From: Prorocentrum cordatum
Taxonomy: Eukaryota > Sar > Dinophyceae > Prorocentrales > Prorocentraceae
Assembly (NCBI GenBank): GCA_963575745.1
Contig: CAUYUJ010008069.1
Location: forward strand, 213,501 to 277,500
DNA length: 64,000 nucleotides
Direction of reading: 5' to 3'
The translations under genes were made by a program, and so were the position numbers. This document shows, in pieces, positions 29,139 through 38,749 of the stretch (the stretch's first letter is position 1; the number at the start of each line of letters is the position of its first letter). The notes under the pieces are model-generated. The model saw nothing but the letters and a program-made list of their open reading frames with translations. It searched no databases and had not been told where the DNA came from.

Positions 29139-30129
29139 GGATATGTTAGACGGCATGCCCGTCAACCGCGGTAGACGAGACACGCCTGTGCCCGAGGGCG
29201 ACTCCGACGAAGAGGACGAGCGGTGCGGCAGCAAGAGCCGCCCCCGGAACCCCCTCGCGGATAACGTCGCCCAGGCTTACGCGGTCCACTCCAGTTCGTC
29301 GGATGAATAAGGAGTGGAAAGAACCCCTAAAAACGGGAAAGAAACGTTCTCCGCGTCGAGCTCATCAGAGACGATCGAGACGTCTATGCTCGAACGGACG
29401 CCCGTTAAAGAGACTGCGGACCACGTCCAAAATCCGGCTGGGGAGCCCATCTGGGAAGACAACGAAGAGCAGCCGGGGGCCCCAGGGCCATCGTCCGGGG
29501 GGCCCGCGATGGCATCGCTTCTCGGCAAGACCCCCAGAGAAGACCCGGCCGACATTAAGGTGTCGCCTTACGAGAAGCGTCCTAAGATCGAGTCCGGTGG
29601 GCTAGGCATCCATGATGCACCCGGCCCGATCTCGGGAATCCGGGATAGAGGAAGTCAAATGCTTCAGTCACCGAGTTCGGTCTCCCAGAGGTCAAGATCG
29701 GGAAAGGGTGGCCCGGGCTCCACCCCGAGAAGCTCTCGACCTAGCTTGTCTATCTCGCGATCGTCTACGCCCAGGTATGTCACTAAGGAACCCTGCGCCA
29801 ACTGGGGACCGAACTGTGCGGGCCGCCCTGAGAGCTGCTGCCCTGGCCGCGCCCTCAACGACGGTCCGCGCAGAAAGCCAGCATGCCGGGGGTGCTCATT
29901 CCAATGTTCGCTATGCAATTTAAACTACCTGTGCCCTGACTGCGCCCCCCCCCGAAGTTGCACAAGTGCTTCGCTCTCAAGAACCACGAATGGGGGCAGC
30001 AGCAGGAAGCGAAACAGCAACCACGAGAGTTCAAGAGCGCATTTCCGAGATCGTCGCCACGCGGGCGATGATGATCGACATGGAAGCAAACCAGAGGGGA
30101 CAGACCGAAATGATCGCGCAGAGGGCTGA
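29074..30129 (+). pseudogene. Element A ORF with a cysteine-rich zinc-binding motif, one in-frame stop
   Basis: The frame is open from 29074 to 30129 except for TAA 29308-29310. It is rich in Ser, Pro and acidic residues and ends with a cysteine cluster CRGCSFQCSLCNLNYLCPDC, spacing C-x2-C-x4-C-x2-C-x5-C-x2-C, which should bind zinc and may recognise nucleic acid or protein partners. A basic Ser/Arg tail follows. Uninterrupted quality on both sides of the stop suggests a recent nonsense change. Confidence 0.45.
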
Positions 30130-31456
30130 ACACCCAATGCAGGAGATCGCCCAGAAAGAAAGGAGACAGCATTCCTCCATGAGGCTGCGCCTTCGGCGGA
30201 CCGAGCGGCTAAAGGACAGGCGAGACTTGAACGGGCTGTAGCTGAACAGGCGCGCCAAGCCCTTCGGGGGGCCCGAGACAGACTCAACTCGAGAACAGTA
30301 CTCGTCTGAGGCTACAGGAGGCCACTGCGCCCCATGAGCAAACGGTTTCTAGGGCAGAACAGGTCGCCGTGAAGTCGGTCGCCGAGAAGCGACACTTGGA
30401 GGAAAAGGCTTTCAGGGCTCAAGAAATGGCCGCGTCATCTCTGCGAGCCGCGCAGACGAAGCAACGACAGCTGGAGGCTGAGGCCCGTTCGTCGCAAGCT
30501 GGAGCTGCGAAGGCACATGCTGAACTCAACCGCGCCTCGGAGACTGCGACGGCAATCCGGGAAGGGGGGGGGGGGGGGGCGCTGGGGAAGCGGAAGCACT
30601 TCGCCGGGCTAGAGCCGAGGCGCTCGCTGAACACGAGTCGCCCCCCCGCCGAGCGGCTGAGCTGAGGTCCATGCGCCGGCGCGCTCAGGAGGCCGCAGAG
30701 ACGTCTCGGGCTGGCCGCGCCAGTGCGAGGAACGAAGCCGAAGAAGCAATTCGAGCTATGCGGAACGCCGAGATACAAGCTCATCTGGAAGTCGAGGCGG
30801 CAAAGCATCATCTCCAGAAGGAAGCTGTCGCGACCATGCGCGAATGGGAGGCCCGACGCGAGATGAGTTACCGGCAGCAAACGCGGCAGCTCGTGCAAGA
30901 CGGCCTGCGGGGCGTGGCGAGCACGGTCAGAAGGGCAGCGTCGGCGACCGTTACGCGGGTCCGAACTTCGGGAGGGGCCGCCAGCCAGCGGGGCGGCTCC
31001 CAATCCAGACCGGCCATGACCGATGTGAGCCGATGCTTCATCTGCAATGACCCCGATGCCCCACGGAGATGCCATAGGTGTGAAAGGCCGTTCTGTGAGC
31101 TACATTTCGATTGAGTAGTGATGCGTTGCCACCAGCGTGGGCAAGATAGAGCCCGCGACCACGAAGAAGCACTGATGAGGCAGCGCGAGGAAGAAGAGGA
31201 AGCCCAGATGATGAGAAGGATGCGAGAGGAGGAAGAGCACGCTCGGTCCAGAGACGAGATCGGAGCCCAGGCGGAAGCCAGGGCCGTCCGTCGCATCCGA
31301 GAACTTGAAGAGGCTGCAGAGCTCCGTGCGATGAAACTAAGAGAAAATGCACGGACTCAAGCAAACGAGATGCGAGAAAAGGCTGAGGCGCTGATGAAAG
31401 AATCAGAACCAGCGCGACAAAGGCCGAACAAGATCACCGCGAGCGCCGGGAACTAG
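29966..31456 (+). pseudogene. Element A coiled-coil region with a second zinc-finger-like motif
   Basis: Long charged helices appear in successive frames: RVQERISEIVATRAMMIDME (29966-30241), KSVAEKRHLEEKAFRAQEMA (30369-30665) and, after a G run at 30568-30579 that breaks the frame, ARNEAEEAIRAMRNAEIQAH (30671-31114). The last ends with CFICNDPDAPRRCHRCERPF then CELHF, a C-x2-C-x8-C-x2-C-x4-C-x2-H zinc motif. TGA 31112-31114 is followed in the same frame by further coiled coil (EEALMRQREEEEEAQMMRRM) to 31456. Coiled coil plus zinc finger fits an oligomerising gag-like protein. Confidence 0.45.
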
Positions 31457-31602
31457 CTCCGAGTGCGGCGCAGGCGATGACGGAATAATAGAAAAGGAAG
31501 AATAGGGCAGAGCCTGCGACGAGCTCGCTTCCAGGATAAACGCCGCCTGCCCAGCCTAGGAAAACAACGGCCCCTGCCGGAGACCTTGCAGGGGGCGATG
31601 AC

Positions 31603-32330
31603 ATGCCGCCCCACCAAGGCCATGCCGAAGGTGGGGGTGAAAAGCCTGGCGGGAAGAAGGGCGGCGCAGGCGGTGCACCCGGAGGCGACGATCCTGGCGG
31701 CGATAGAGACGACGACGGTGAGGACGACGACTATGAGCCGAGTGATGAAGAAGATTCCGATGAGGAGGAGTCAGACGATGAAGAGGATGACGAGACTGAA
31801 GGTGAAGAAGACGAAGAGGCCGCCAACAAGAGAACAGAACGCAACGCCGCCGCTCAGGGACCCGATCAAGGCAATCCGGGGGGCGGCGGCCCACCGCTAC
31901 CGGGCCCGCCCGGAGGGGGGGGGGCGGGCCGGGGATCCCGGAGTACGAGGGAATGCTTCTACCCCCTGCCCCATGGGCAACGGCGGGCAGGATCGACAAG
32001 GTCACGCTTGATCCCCTGATTGGTGCTGGGAGTCTCCGAACATGGAAGAAATCAGTCATCGGGGCGGTGGCCTCGTGCTCTCAGCAAAACCACATCTCGG
32101 CGTCAAAGCGGGTGGCCGAGGCCTTCGAGCCCAAGACGGTGAAGGCCAAGAAGCTCGAAGACCCTGGCCCGCTCTTTGGGAATTTCGACATGCGAATCGC
32201 AGCTGACCTCATAGCGAAGCTGGCGCAAATCCAGAGAGACCCCAATTCCCCATGCTCTCCGCCATCTAGCCAACGAGGTCGACCGCGCGGACACGAAGAA
32301 TATCCAGAAAGGACAGCTGTTAACAGGTAG
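31603..32330 (+). pseudogene. Element A gag core
   Basis: An acidic linker (DDYEPSDEEDSDEEESDDEE) leads by a frame change near 31950 into LDPLIGAGSLRTWKKSVIGA, ASKRVAEAFEPKTVKAKKLE and FGNFDMRIAADLIAKLAQ. A W-x(n)-V-x(n)-A helical core ahead of a basic tail and zinc motif is the layout of copia gag (UBN2-like) proteins. The frame ends at TAG 32328-32330; the following bases still read like gag in another frame up to 32430. Confidence 0.45.
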
Positions 32331-32368
32331 GTCGATTCTCCGTATAATCCAGATACACGTCACCACGC

Positions 32369-33475
32369 GTGAGGACCACGGACAGGTGTATACCTACGAG
32401 GACCTCATGGCGATTCAGATTTAAGGGGGAAGGAAAGGAGGCCGACGAGGACCTCTATCACTTTTACGACGAATGGATGCGGGTGACGCAGGAGATGGAG
32501 CGGCCTCGCAAATCCTTCAGACCCTCGGGCCAGAACCACTCCTACAAGCAGATGAAGAGATGCCCCTGCGCGCAGGTGACCCTCGTCATGTACGACCACA
32601 GTAATGATGAGTACGGCACGGGCATGAAGACTTACGAGTGGCTGTTGGGTCTGATCGCGAGGCAGATGCTGAAGGATCGCGGGGGGAACAACCGCGGGGC
32701 CCAGAAACAGCAGATCAACAAACGCGGGGTGCAACCTGGAGGTGGCAAGGGCGGTGATGGAAGTAAGGATTCGATCGCCTTGAAGGACGGCCGGCTCATG
32801 AAGTCCGTCGTTCGTCGACGCCAGCTCAAAGACCAGTGCCCATGCAGTCGGAATGACTGCCAACGCCTGCATCCCAGACAGGCGACGCCCGCGCAGAAAC
32901 AGCAGCGCGGACAAATTCAGGTAGCCGCGCCAGGGCCCACCCATGGAAGACCGACTGGGAGAGGCCCGGGGGGCAAAACCGACTCCAGGGGCAGAGGTAA
33001 AGGAGACAGCAAAGGAAAAGGCAAGGGCAAGGGTGGCAGTAAAGGCGGAAAGGCTGACCGGTCCAAGAAGCAGAGCGGGGGTGGTAACAGCAGCCCGCCG
33101 CCGAATAATTAAAGCAAGGTTTGCTATGCGTTCAGCCGAGGCCCCGAGAACTGCGACGGCTCACGTGGTCGCGAGCACTGGCCGCTAACGAAGCAGGAGA
33201 AGCTAGAGCGTGTCGTCTTGGGGCAGAACCTGCAGAAGGCCGGCAAGGGTCTTCCTTGCAGTCGGAACGCGGAACAGACGGCCGCAGTTGGGAAGAGCGC
33301 GGAGGCTTCGAAGCAATCGGCCGCCCCCGCGCCCGACGGCGGGAAAGCGCAGGGCGGCAAAACAAGCGGGCAGAAAGGCAAAACCAAGGCGAAATGCTGG
33401 AGCCATCTGGACGGTCCGACATGCCCTTTTGGAGACAAGTGCTGGCACGAGGCCAACACCCCCGGGCATCCTTGA
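32369..33475 (+). pseudogene. Element A gag C-terminus with lysine/glycine-rich tail and CCCH-type finger
   Basis: One frame with a single stop (TAA 33110-33112). The N-part is helical (DEDLYHFYDEWMRVTQEMER); then CPCSRNDCQRLHP, a GKGDSKGKGKGKGGSKGG tail and, beyond the stop, CYAFSRGPENCDGSRGREH and CWSHLDGPTCPFGDKCWH. The last two have C-x7-9-C spacing of CCCH zinc fingers, the first with one Cys lost. A basic GK-rich tail plus CCCH fingers would bind the element RNA. Confidence 0.5.
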
Positions 33476-33523
33476 TCCGGGGGGGCGGCGTGCAGCACCC
33501 ATGGTGCTGGCGCCGCCCTGGCG

Positions 33524-33860
33524 GTGGCTGTCTCAGGAGAATATTCAGCAGTTCCCGCAAGAGAGGTGCAGCAGGCTGCCCCAGCTGTGCCATTCGCCGG
33601 GTCACGATCCCGGGCGATACCGCAGGAGCTAATTGCCGGTTCGGTAAATTCATGGTCATACGAGACACCTAGCCAATGCCATTTGGCTGATGTGCTACAA
33701 GGAGCGGATCCTTCAAACGCTCGGCACCCCTCAGCCGTCGCAAAGCCCGACGACAGTTCCTTCATCAGGATGCTGAGGTGTATGATAGCGGGCGGGATTC
33801 CATCGTCCAGTGCGGGCTGGCATGGCATGTTAAAACATGCCTCCTCCTCCTCCTCCCCCT
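33524..33860 (+). CDS. Element A segment between gag and protease, interrupted by satellite
   Basis: Frame contains EYSAVPAREVQQAAPAVPFA and SWSYETPSQCHLADVLQGAD, then runs into CTCCTC repeats and the satellite. A perfect palindrome (arms GGCATGTT/AACATGCC) lies at 33824-33841 just before. No domain seen. Confidence 0.35.
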
Positions 33861-33884
33861 CCTCCTCCACCTCCTCTTCATCCC

Positions 33885-36480
33885 GAACGGCATCTCGGAG
33901 CCCAGAGTTGCGAGGATGTCTCCAGCGTAACGGGCTGGACCACCTCGCGCGCGGCATTTCGGACCCCAGAGTTGCGACGATGTCTCGGGCGAAACGTGTT
34001 GCGAGGAAGTCTCAGGCGAAACGGGCCGGACCATCTCGAGCGCGGCGTCTCAGAGCTCCGAGTTGCGGGGGCCTCCTGGTGCCTCCTAGGGCCTCCTGGT
34101 GACCTCCTGGGGCTTTGTCCTGGGCCTCCTGTGGCCTCCCGGACCCCACCTGGGGTTTCCTGAAGCATCTTGGGGCTCCCAGGGGGGATATCTAACATGT
34201 GGTCGTCGGGCCCCCCCCCAAATGGAAGGGGGGGCCACAAGAGCAGGAAAAATCAACGAATCGACACCGGATGTGTATTAACTTGACAGGTTCTGCTAGG
34301 GGTCCTCCTGGTCCTGGGGCCTCCTGGGAGCCTCCTGGGAATCTCCTGCGGACCCCTGGGGCCTGTCCTGGGCGTCCTGCGGCCTCCTGAAGCTCTCTGG
34401 GGCCTCCTGGGGCTCCCAGGGTCCCAGGGGGGATATGTAACATGTGGTCTTCTGGGCTCCAGGCTGGACCACCTCTTGCGCAGCATCTGAGAGCTCAGAG
34501 TTGCGAGAATGTCTTGTGCGAAACGGGCCGGACCACCTTGCGCACGGCATCTCAAAGCTCAGAGTTGCGAGGATGTCTCAGGCGAGATGGGCCGGACCAC
34601 CTCGCGCAGGGCATCTCGGAGCCCAGAGTTGCGAGGATGTCTCCAGCGTAACGGGCTGGACCACCTCGCGCGCGGCATTTCGGACCCCAGAGTTGCGACG
34701 ATGTCTCGGGCGAAACGTGCTGCGAGGAAGTCTCAGGCGAAACGGGCCGGACCACCTCGAGCGCGGCGTCTCAGAGCTCCGAGTTGCGGGGGCCTCCTGG
34801 GGCCTCCTGGGCCTCCTGGTGACCTCCTGGGGCTTCCTCCTGGGCCTCCTGTGGCCTCCTGGACCCCACCTGGGGCTTCCTGAAGCCTCTTGGGGCTCCC
34901 AGGGGGGATATCTAACATGTGGTCGTCGGGCCCCCCTCAAAATGGGGGGGGGGGCCACACGAGCAGGAAAAATCAACGAATCGACACCGGATGTGTATTA
35001 ACTTGACACGTTCTGATAGGGGGCCTCCTGGGGCCTCCTGGGTTCCTCCTGGGAATCTCCTGCGGACCCCTGGGGCCTGTCCTGGGCGTCCTGCGGCCTC
35101 CTGAAGCTCTCTGGGGCCTCCTGGGGCTCCCAGGGTCCCAGCGGGGATATGTAACATGTGGTCTTGTGGGCCCCCAGGTTGGACCACCTCTTGCGCGGCA
35201 TCTGAGAGCTCAGAGTTGCGAGAATGTCTTGTGCGAAACGGGCCGGACCACCTTGCGCACGGCATCTCAGAGCTCAGAGTTGCGAAGATGTCTCAGGCGA
35301 GATGGGCTGGACCACCTCGCGCATGGCATCTCGGAGCCCAGAGTTGCGAGGATGTCTCCAGCGTAACGGGCTGGACCACCTCGCGGGCGGCATCTCGGAC
35401 CCCAGAGTTGCGACGATGTCTCGGGCGAAACATGCTGCGGGGAAGTCTCAGGCGAAACGGGCCGGACCACCTCGAGCGCGGCGTCTCAGAGCTCCGAGTT
35501 GCGTGGGTCTCCTGGGGCCTCCTGGGGCCTCCTGGGGCCTCCTGGTGACCTCCTGGGGCTTCGTCCTGGGCCTCCTGTGGCCTCCTGGACTCCACCTGGG
35601 GCTTCCTGAAGCCTCTTGGGGCTCCCAGGGGGGATATCTAACATGTGGTCGTCGGGCCCCCCTCAAAATGGAGGGGGGGGGCCACAAGAGCAGGAAAAAT
35701 CAACGAATCGGCACCGGATGTGTATTAACTTGATACGTTCTGATAGGGGGCCTCCTGGGGCCTCCTCGGAGCCTCCTGGGAATCTCATGGGGACCCCTGG
35801 GGCCTGTCCTGGGCGTCCTGCGGCTTCCTGAAGCTCTCTGGGGCCTCCTGGGGCTCCCAGGGTCCCAGGGGGGATATGTAACATGTGGTCGTCTGGGTCC
35901 CCAGGCTGGACCACCTCTTGCGCGGCATCTGGGAGCTCAGAGTTGCGAGAATGTCTTGTGCGAAACGGGCTGGACCAACTTGCGCACGGCATCTCAGAGC
36001 TCAGAGTTGCAAGGATGTCTCAGGCGAGACGGGCTGGTGTCTCGGGCGAAACGTGCTGGGAGGAAGTCTCAGGCGAAACGGACCGGACCACCTCGAGCGC
36101 GGCGTCTCAGAGCTCCGAGTTGCGGGGGCCTCCTGGTGCCTCCTGGGGCCTCCTGGGGACCTCCTGGGGCTTCCTCCTGGGCTTCCTGTGGCCTTCTGAA
36201 CTGCACCTGGGGTTTCCTGAAGCCTCTTGGGGCTCCCAGGGGGGGATATCTAACATGTGGCCGCTCGGGCCCCTCAAAATAGAGGAGGGGGCCACACGAG
36301 CAGGAAAAATCAACGAATCGACACCGAATGTATATTAACTTGACACGTTCTGATAAGGGGGCTTCCTGGGGCCTGCTGGGAGCCTCCTGGGAATCTCCTG
36401 CGGACCCCTGGGGCCTGTCCTGGGCGTCCTGCGGCCTCCTGGAGCTCTCTGGGGCCTCCTGGGGCCCCCAGGGTCCCAAG
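33885..36480 (+). repeat. Higher-order satellite, left block (64-bp unit, ~720-bp super-unit)
   Basis: The basic unit is about 64 bp, e.g. GGCCGGACCACCTCGCGC, a GGCATCTCAGAGCTCAGAGT part and ATGTCTCAGGCGAAACG. Groups of these alternate with CCTCCTGGGG-rich stretches and the marker AACATGTGGTC. Super-units are spaced 720, 727 and 610 bp, measured at the word AATCAACGAA (34251, 34971, 35698, 36308). 64 is one more than a multiple of three, so reading frames rotate from unit to unit; long frames across the array are by-products. Interrupted at 36480 by element B and resumed at 44186. Confidence 0.85.
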
Positions 36481-36604
36481 TGTCAATATCACCCACGTGT
36501 CATTGAGTTTTCATGTGTGTATGCAGTGTTAGTTGCATTGTTTATTAGCACAGTGTTTGATTATGGTTGGACCGCTGCCGTTTGATGTTCAGGGGCCCCT
36601 GAGT
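36481..36604 (+). repeat. 5' LTR of element B
   Basis: Begins TGTCAATATCACCCACG and ends about CCCCTGAGT. The partner at 44052-44175 has equal length, no gaps and 7 substitutions. At 124 bp it is short for a copia LTR. No clear TG...CA right terminus and no recognisable initiator-tRNA primer site follows. Confidence 0.8.
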
Positions 36605-36753
36605 CACAGGAAAAGGTTGCGTATTCTTTCCAAGATTATCAAGATAATCAGATCACGTACATCCCGAGACAGACCTAGTGTGCTGCCATCGGTTGAGATT
36701 GGTAGCGGAGCCGGAGATCCACACCCATCTCCGGCATCCCCGTCGCCGCCGCC

Positions 36754-38214
36754 ATGCCCGCTGGCGCGACGCCGCCCCGCGGACCGGCGAAACCGCCAGG
36801 ACCGCCGCCGGCGAAGCCGCCGGGCACCCTGCCCCCTGCCGCCGCTGCCGCTTCGGCTGCCAGCGGCGTGGACCCTGCTGCCGCGACCACCCGGGTCCCC
36901 GGCAGCGAGGGCGACGAGGCAGCTTACGCCCAGGAGTGGGCTGGCTGGACGGGCGGAGGCTGGTGGCGCCAGGAGAGTTCAACCTGGGATGGGGGAAGAG
37001 GACTCGATACTGGCCTGTCCAAGACGGCGCCAAGCTACGAGCTGCTGAAGACCGACGGCTACCGAGTTTTCAGACGAAAGCTAGAGGTCTTCGAGAGGTG
37101 CTGCCGCAAGCGCGGCACGACCACCATCAGCGAGGGAACTTTTCTGGTCATGAACTCGCTGCAAGGAGAGGCGGCCGAGGCTACGGAGGAGATCGACCTG
37201 GACCTGCTAGAGACAGACGAGGCCTTCAGGCCGCTGTTCAAGGTCCTGGACGAGTACTACAAGTACGACAACCAGGCTGAGCTGCCAGCCCGGACGGAGC
37301 AGTTCTTCGGCAGGTTCGCCCGCCAGGAGAAGGGGTCCATGAAGTTGTACTGCCTACGCCATCAGCGCGACATCAGGAAGCTGAAGGAAGTGCGCATGGA
37401 GATTCCAGATATGCCAGCGGGCTGGCACCTCCTCACGAGAGCGGCGATCCCACCGTCAGGCGCCGCCCAGGTTCGGAGTCAATGCGTAGACGGCCTCAGC
37501 TGGCAGAAGGTGAAGAAGGCTTTGCTCGACGCGTACGGATCCGAGGGTCTGCCCGACAAGCGCGACATCAAACGAGTGGAGAAGATGCTGCTCGGGCAGA
37601 ATGCCAAGGACGACGCTCACTACACAAACGACTACGAGTGGGAGCGAGGCCTGAGCTACGAAGACACGTACCTGGAGGAGGAAGAGTATGAAGACGAAGA
37701 TGAGTACGAGTACGAAGACGTAGACGAGGAGGCCGAGATCGCGGAGGAGCTGCCGCAGGATGTCGAGGACGCTCAGCTCGCGTGCGACGAGGCCTACCTG
37801 AGTTTCGTGGATGCAAAGAAGCGCGTGGCTGAGATCGCGAAGTCCAGAGGCTTCTACCCGATCGTCGCCGTGGCGCCCGACAACAACTACCGTGAAGCAC
37901 GACCGACCCGAGCCCCAGGCAAAGGCAAGGGACGTGGACGCGGCGAAGGTAAAGGCAAAGGCAAGGGATCTAATCAGCCACGACGAGATCCATCAGCGTT
38001 CAAGTTCCCGAAGGCCGCGTTCGCTCGTTCGCCGGCTGCATCGAGTGCGGGATCGACCGGGGCGGGCTCGACGCAGCAGCACGGCCCGAGGTTCACGAGG
38101 CTCCGTCACGGCGGGTTCACCAGGACGGAGACCGAGTCAGACAACATGGTCGAGGACGTCGAGACGTTGGAGTACGCGAATACGCGAATTCGACCGAGGA
38201 GATGTTCCTGCTGA
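36754..38214 (+). CDS. Gag of element B, 486 aa, truncated by a small duplication
   Basis: ATG 36754 follows a 149-bp leader after the LTR. Residues 1-50 are Pro/Ala-rich; the core contains LLKTDGYRVFRRKLEVFERC, LLETDEAFRPLFKVLDEYYK and WQKVKKALLDAYGSEG, the helical layout of copia gag. An acidic block (YLEEEEYEDEDEYEYEDVDE) and a basic GKGKGRGRGEGKGKGKG tail follow, likely for RNA binding; no zinc knuckle is seen. The frame ends early at 38212-38214 because an 8-bp tandem duplication (TACGCGAA at 38173-38180 and 38181-38188) throws it out of frame; the sequence expected next continues in the other frame. Confidence 0.7.
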   Translation: MPAGATPPRGPAKPPGPPPAKPPGTLPPAAAAASAASGVDPAAATTRVPGSEGDEAAYAQEWAGWTGGGWWRQESSTWDGGRGLDTGLSKTAPSYELLKTDGYRVFRRKLEVFERCCRKRGTTTISEGTFLVMNSLQGEAAEATEEIDLDLLETDEAFRPLFKVLDEYYKYDNQAELPARTEQFFGRFARQEKGSMKLYCLRHQRDIRKLKEVRMEIPDMPAGWHLLTRAAIPPSGAAQVRSQCVDGLSWQKVKKALLDAYGSEGLPDKRDIKRVEKMLLGQNAKDDAHYTNDYEWERGLSYEDTYLEEEEYEDEDEYEYEDVDEEAEIAEELPQDVEDAQLACDEAYLSFVDAKKRVAEIAKSRGFYPIVAVAPDNNYREARPTRAPGKGKGRGRGEGKGKGKGSNQPRRDPSAFKFPKAAFARSPAASSAGSTGAGSTQQHGPRFTRLRHGGFTRTETESDNMVEDVETLEYANTRIRPRRCSC

Positions 38215-38720
38215 CAGTCGGCAAGGGCATCAGCGACGGAGGCGCAACGCGGCCCGTCATGGGCGACAAGGTCTGGGCGCAGTGGGGGGAGCTGCTGCGC
38301 GTGAAGCAGTTGCTGCACGAGGTCAAGTATGAGAAGAGTGATCGACGGTTCAGGTTCGATGACGGTAAGACGTTTGGAGGCGAAGAAGGCGGTGACGTTG
38401 TCGGCGTGGCCGTTCGGAATCAAGAAGCAAGTCGCCATCCACCTCGTCGAGGGGCGGGCGCCGCTGCTCATCGCCAGGCCCTGCGTGGAGGAGCGGGGTC
38501 TCGTTCGGGACTATCGAGCAGGCACGTTCACGATGAAGGACCTTCCCGACAAAGGTTGGATGAAGTCCGAACGCGATGAGAAAGGCCACTTAATCATTGA
38601 TTTGTTGGGCAGCGCCGGGAAGGAAGCAGACGACGCCATGAACGAGGGCGCCCCCACGGACGGCGAGGAGAGCAGCGACGACTCGACGGACAAGGACTCG
38701 GAAGGGGAGCTCGGGGAAGG
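38195..38720 (+). pseudogene. Aspartic protease of element B, in two frames
   Basis: In one frame: EEMFLLTVGKGISDGGATRP and VMGDKVWAQWGELLRV, where D-G-G-A (Asp codon 38235-38237) stands for the D-S/T-G-A active site. After FRFDDGKT near 38370 the sequence moves to the next frame: AVTLSAWPFGIKKQVAIHLV, APLLIARPCVEERGLVRDY and DLPDKGWMKSERDEKGHLII. This is the usual retropepsin path in copia elements. Both the frameshift and the S/T to G change make activity doubtful. Confidence 0.6.
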
Positions 38721-38749
38721 GAGAGACCGACGATGGCAGCGACTCGTCG

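Noticed and set aside
33671-33695. TAGCCAATGCCATTTGGCTGATG, partial spliced-leader resemblance
   Set aside because: Lies inside a coding-quality frame of element A and needs an internal insertion; judged coincidental.
33885-36480. CRISPR-like repeat array
   Set aside because: The whole unit is repeated with no unique spacers; it is a eukaryotic satellite.
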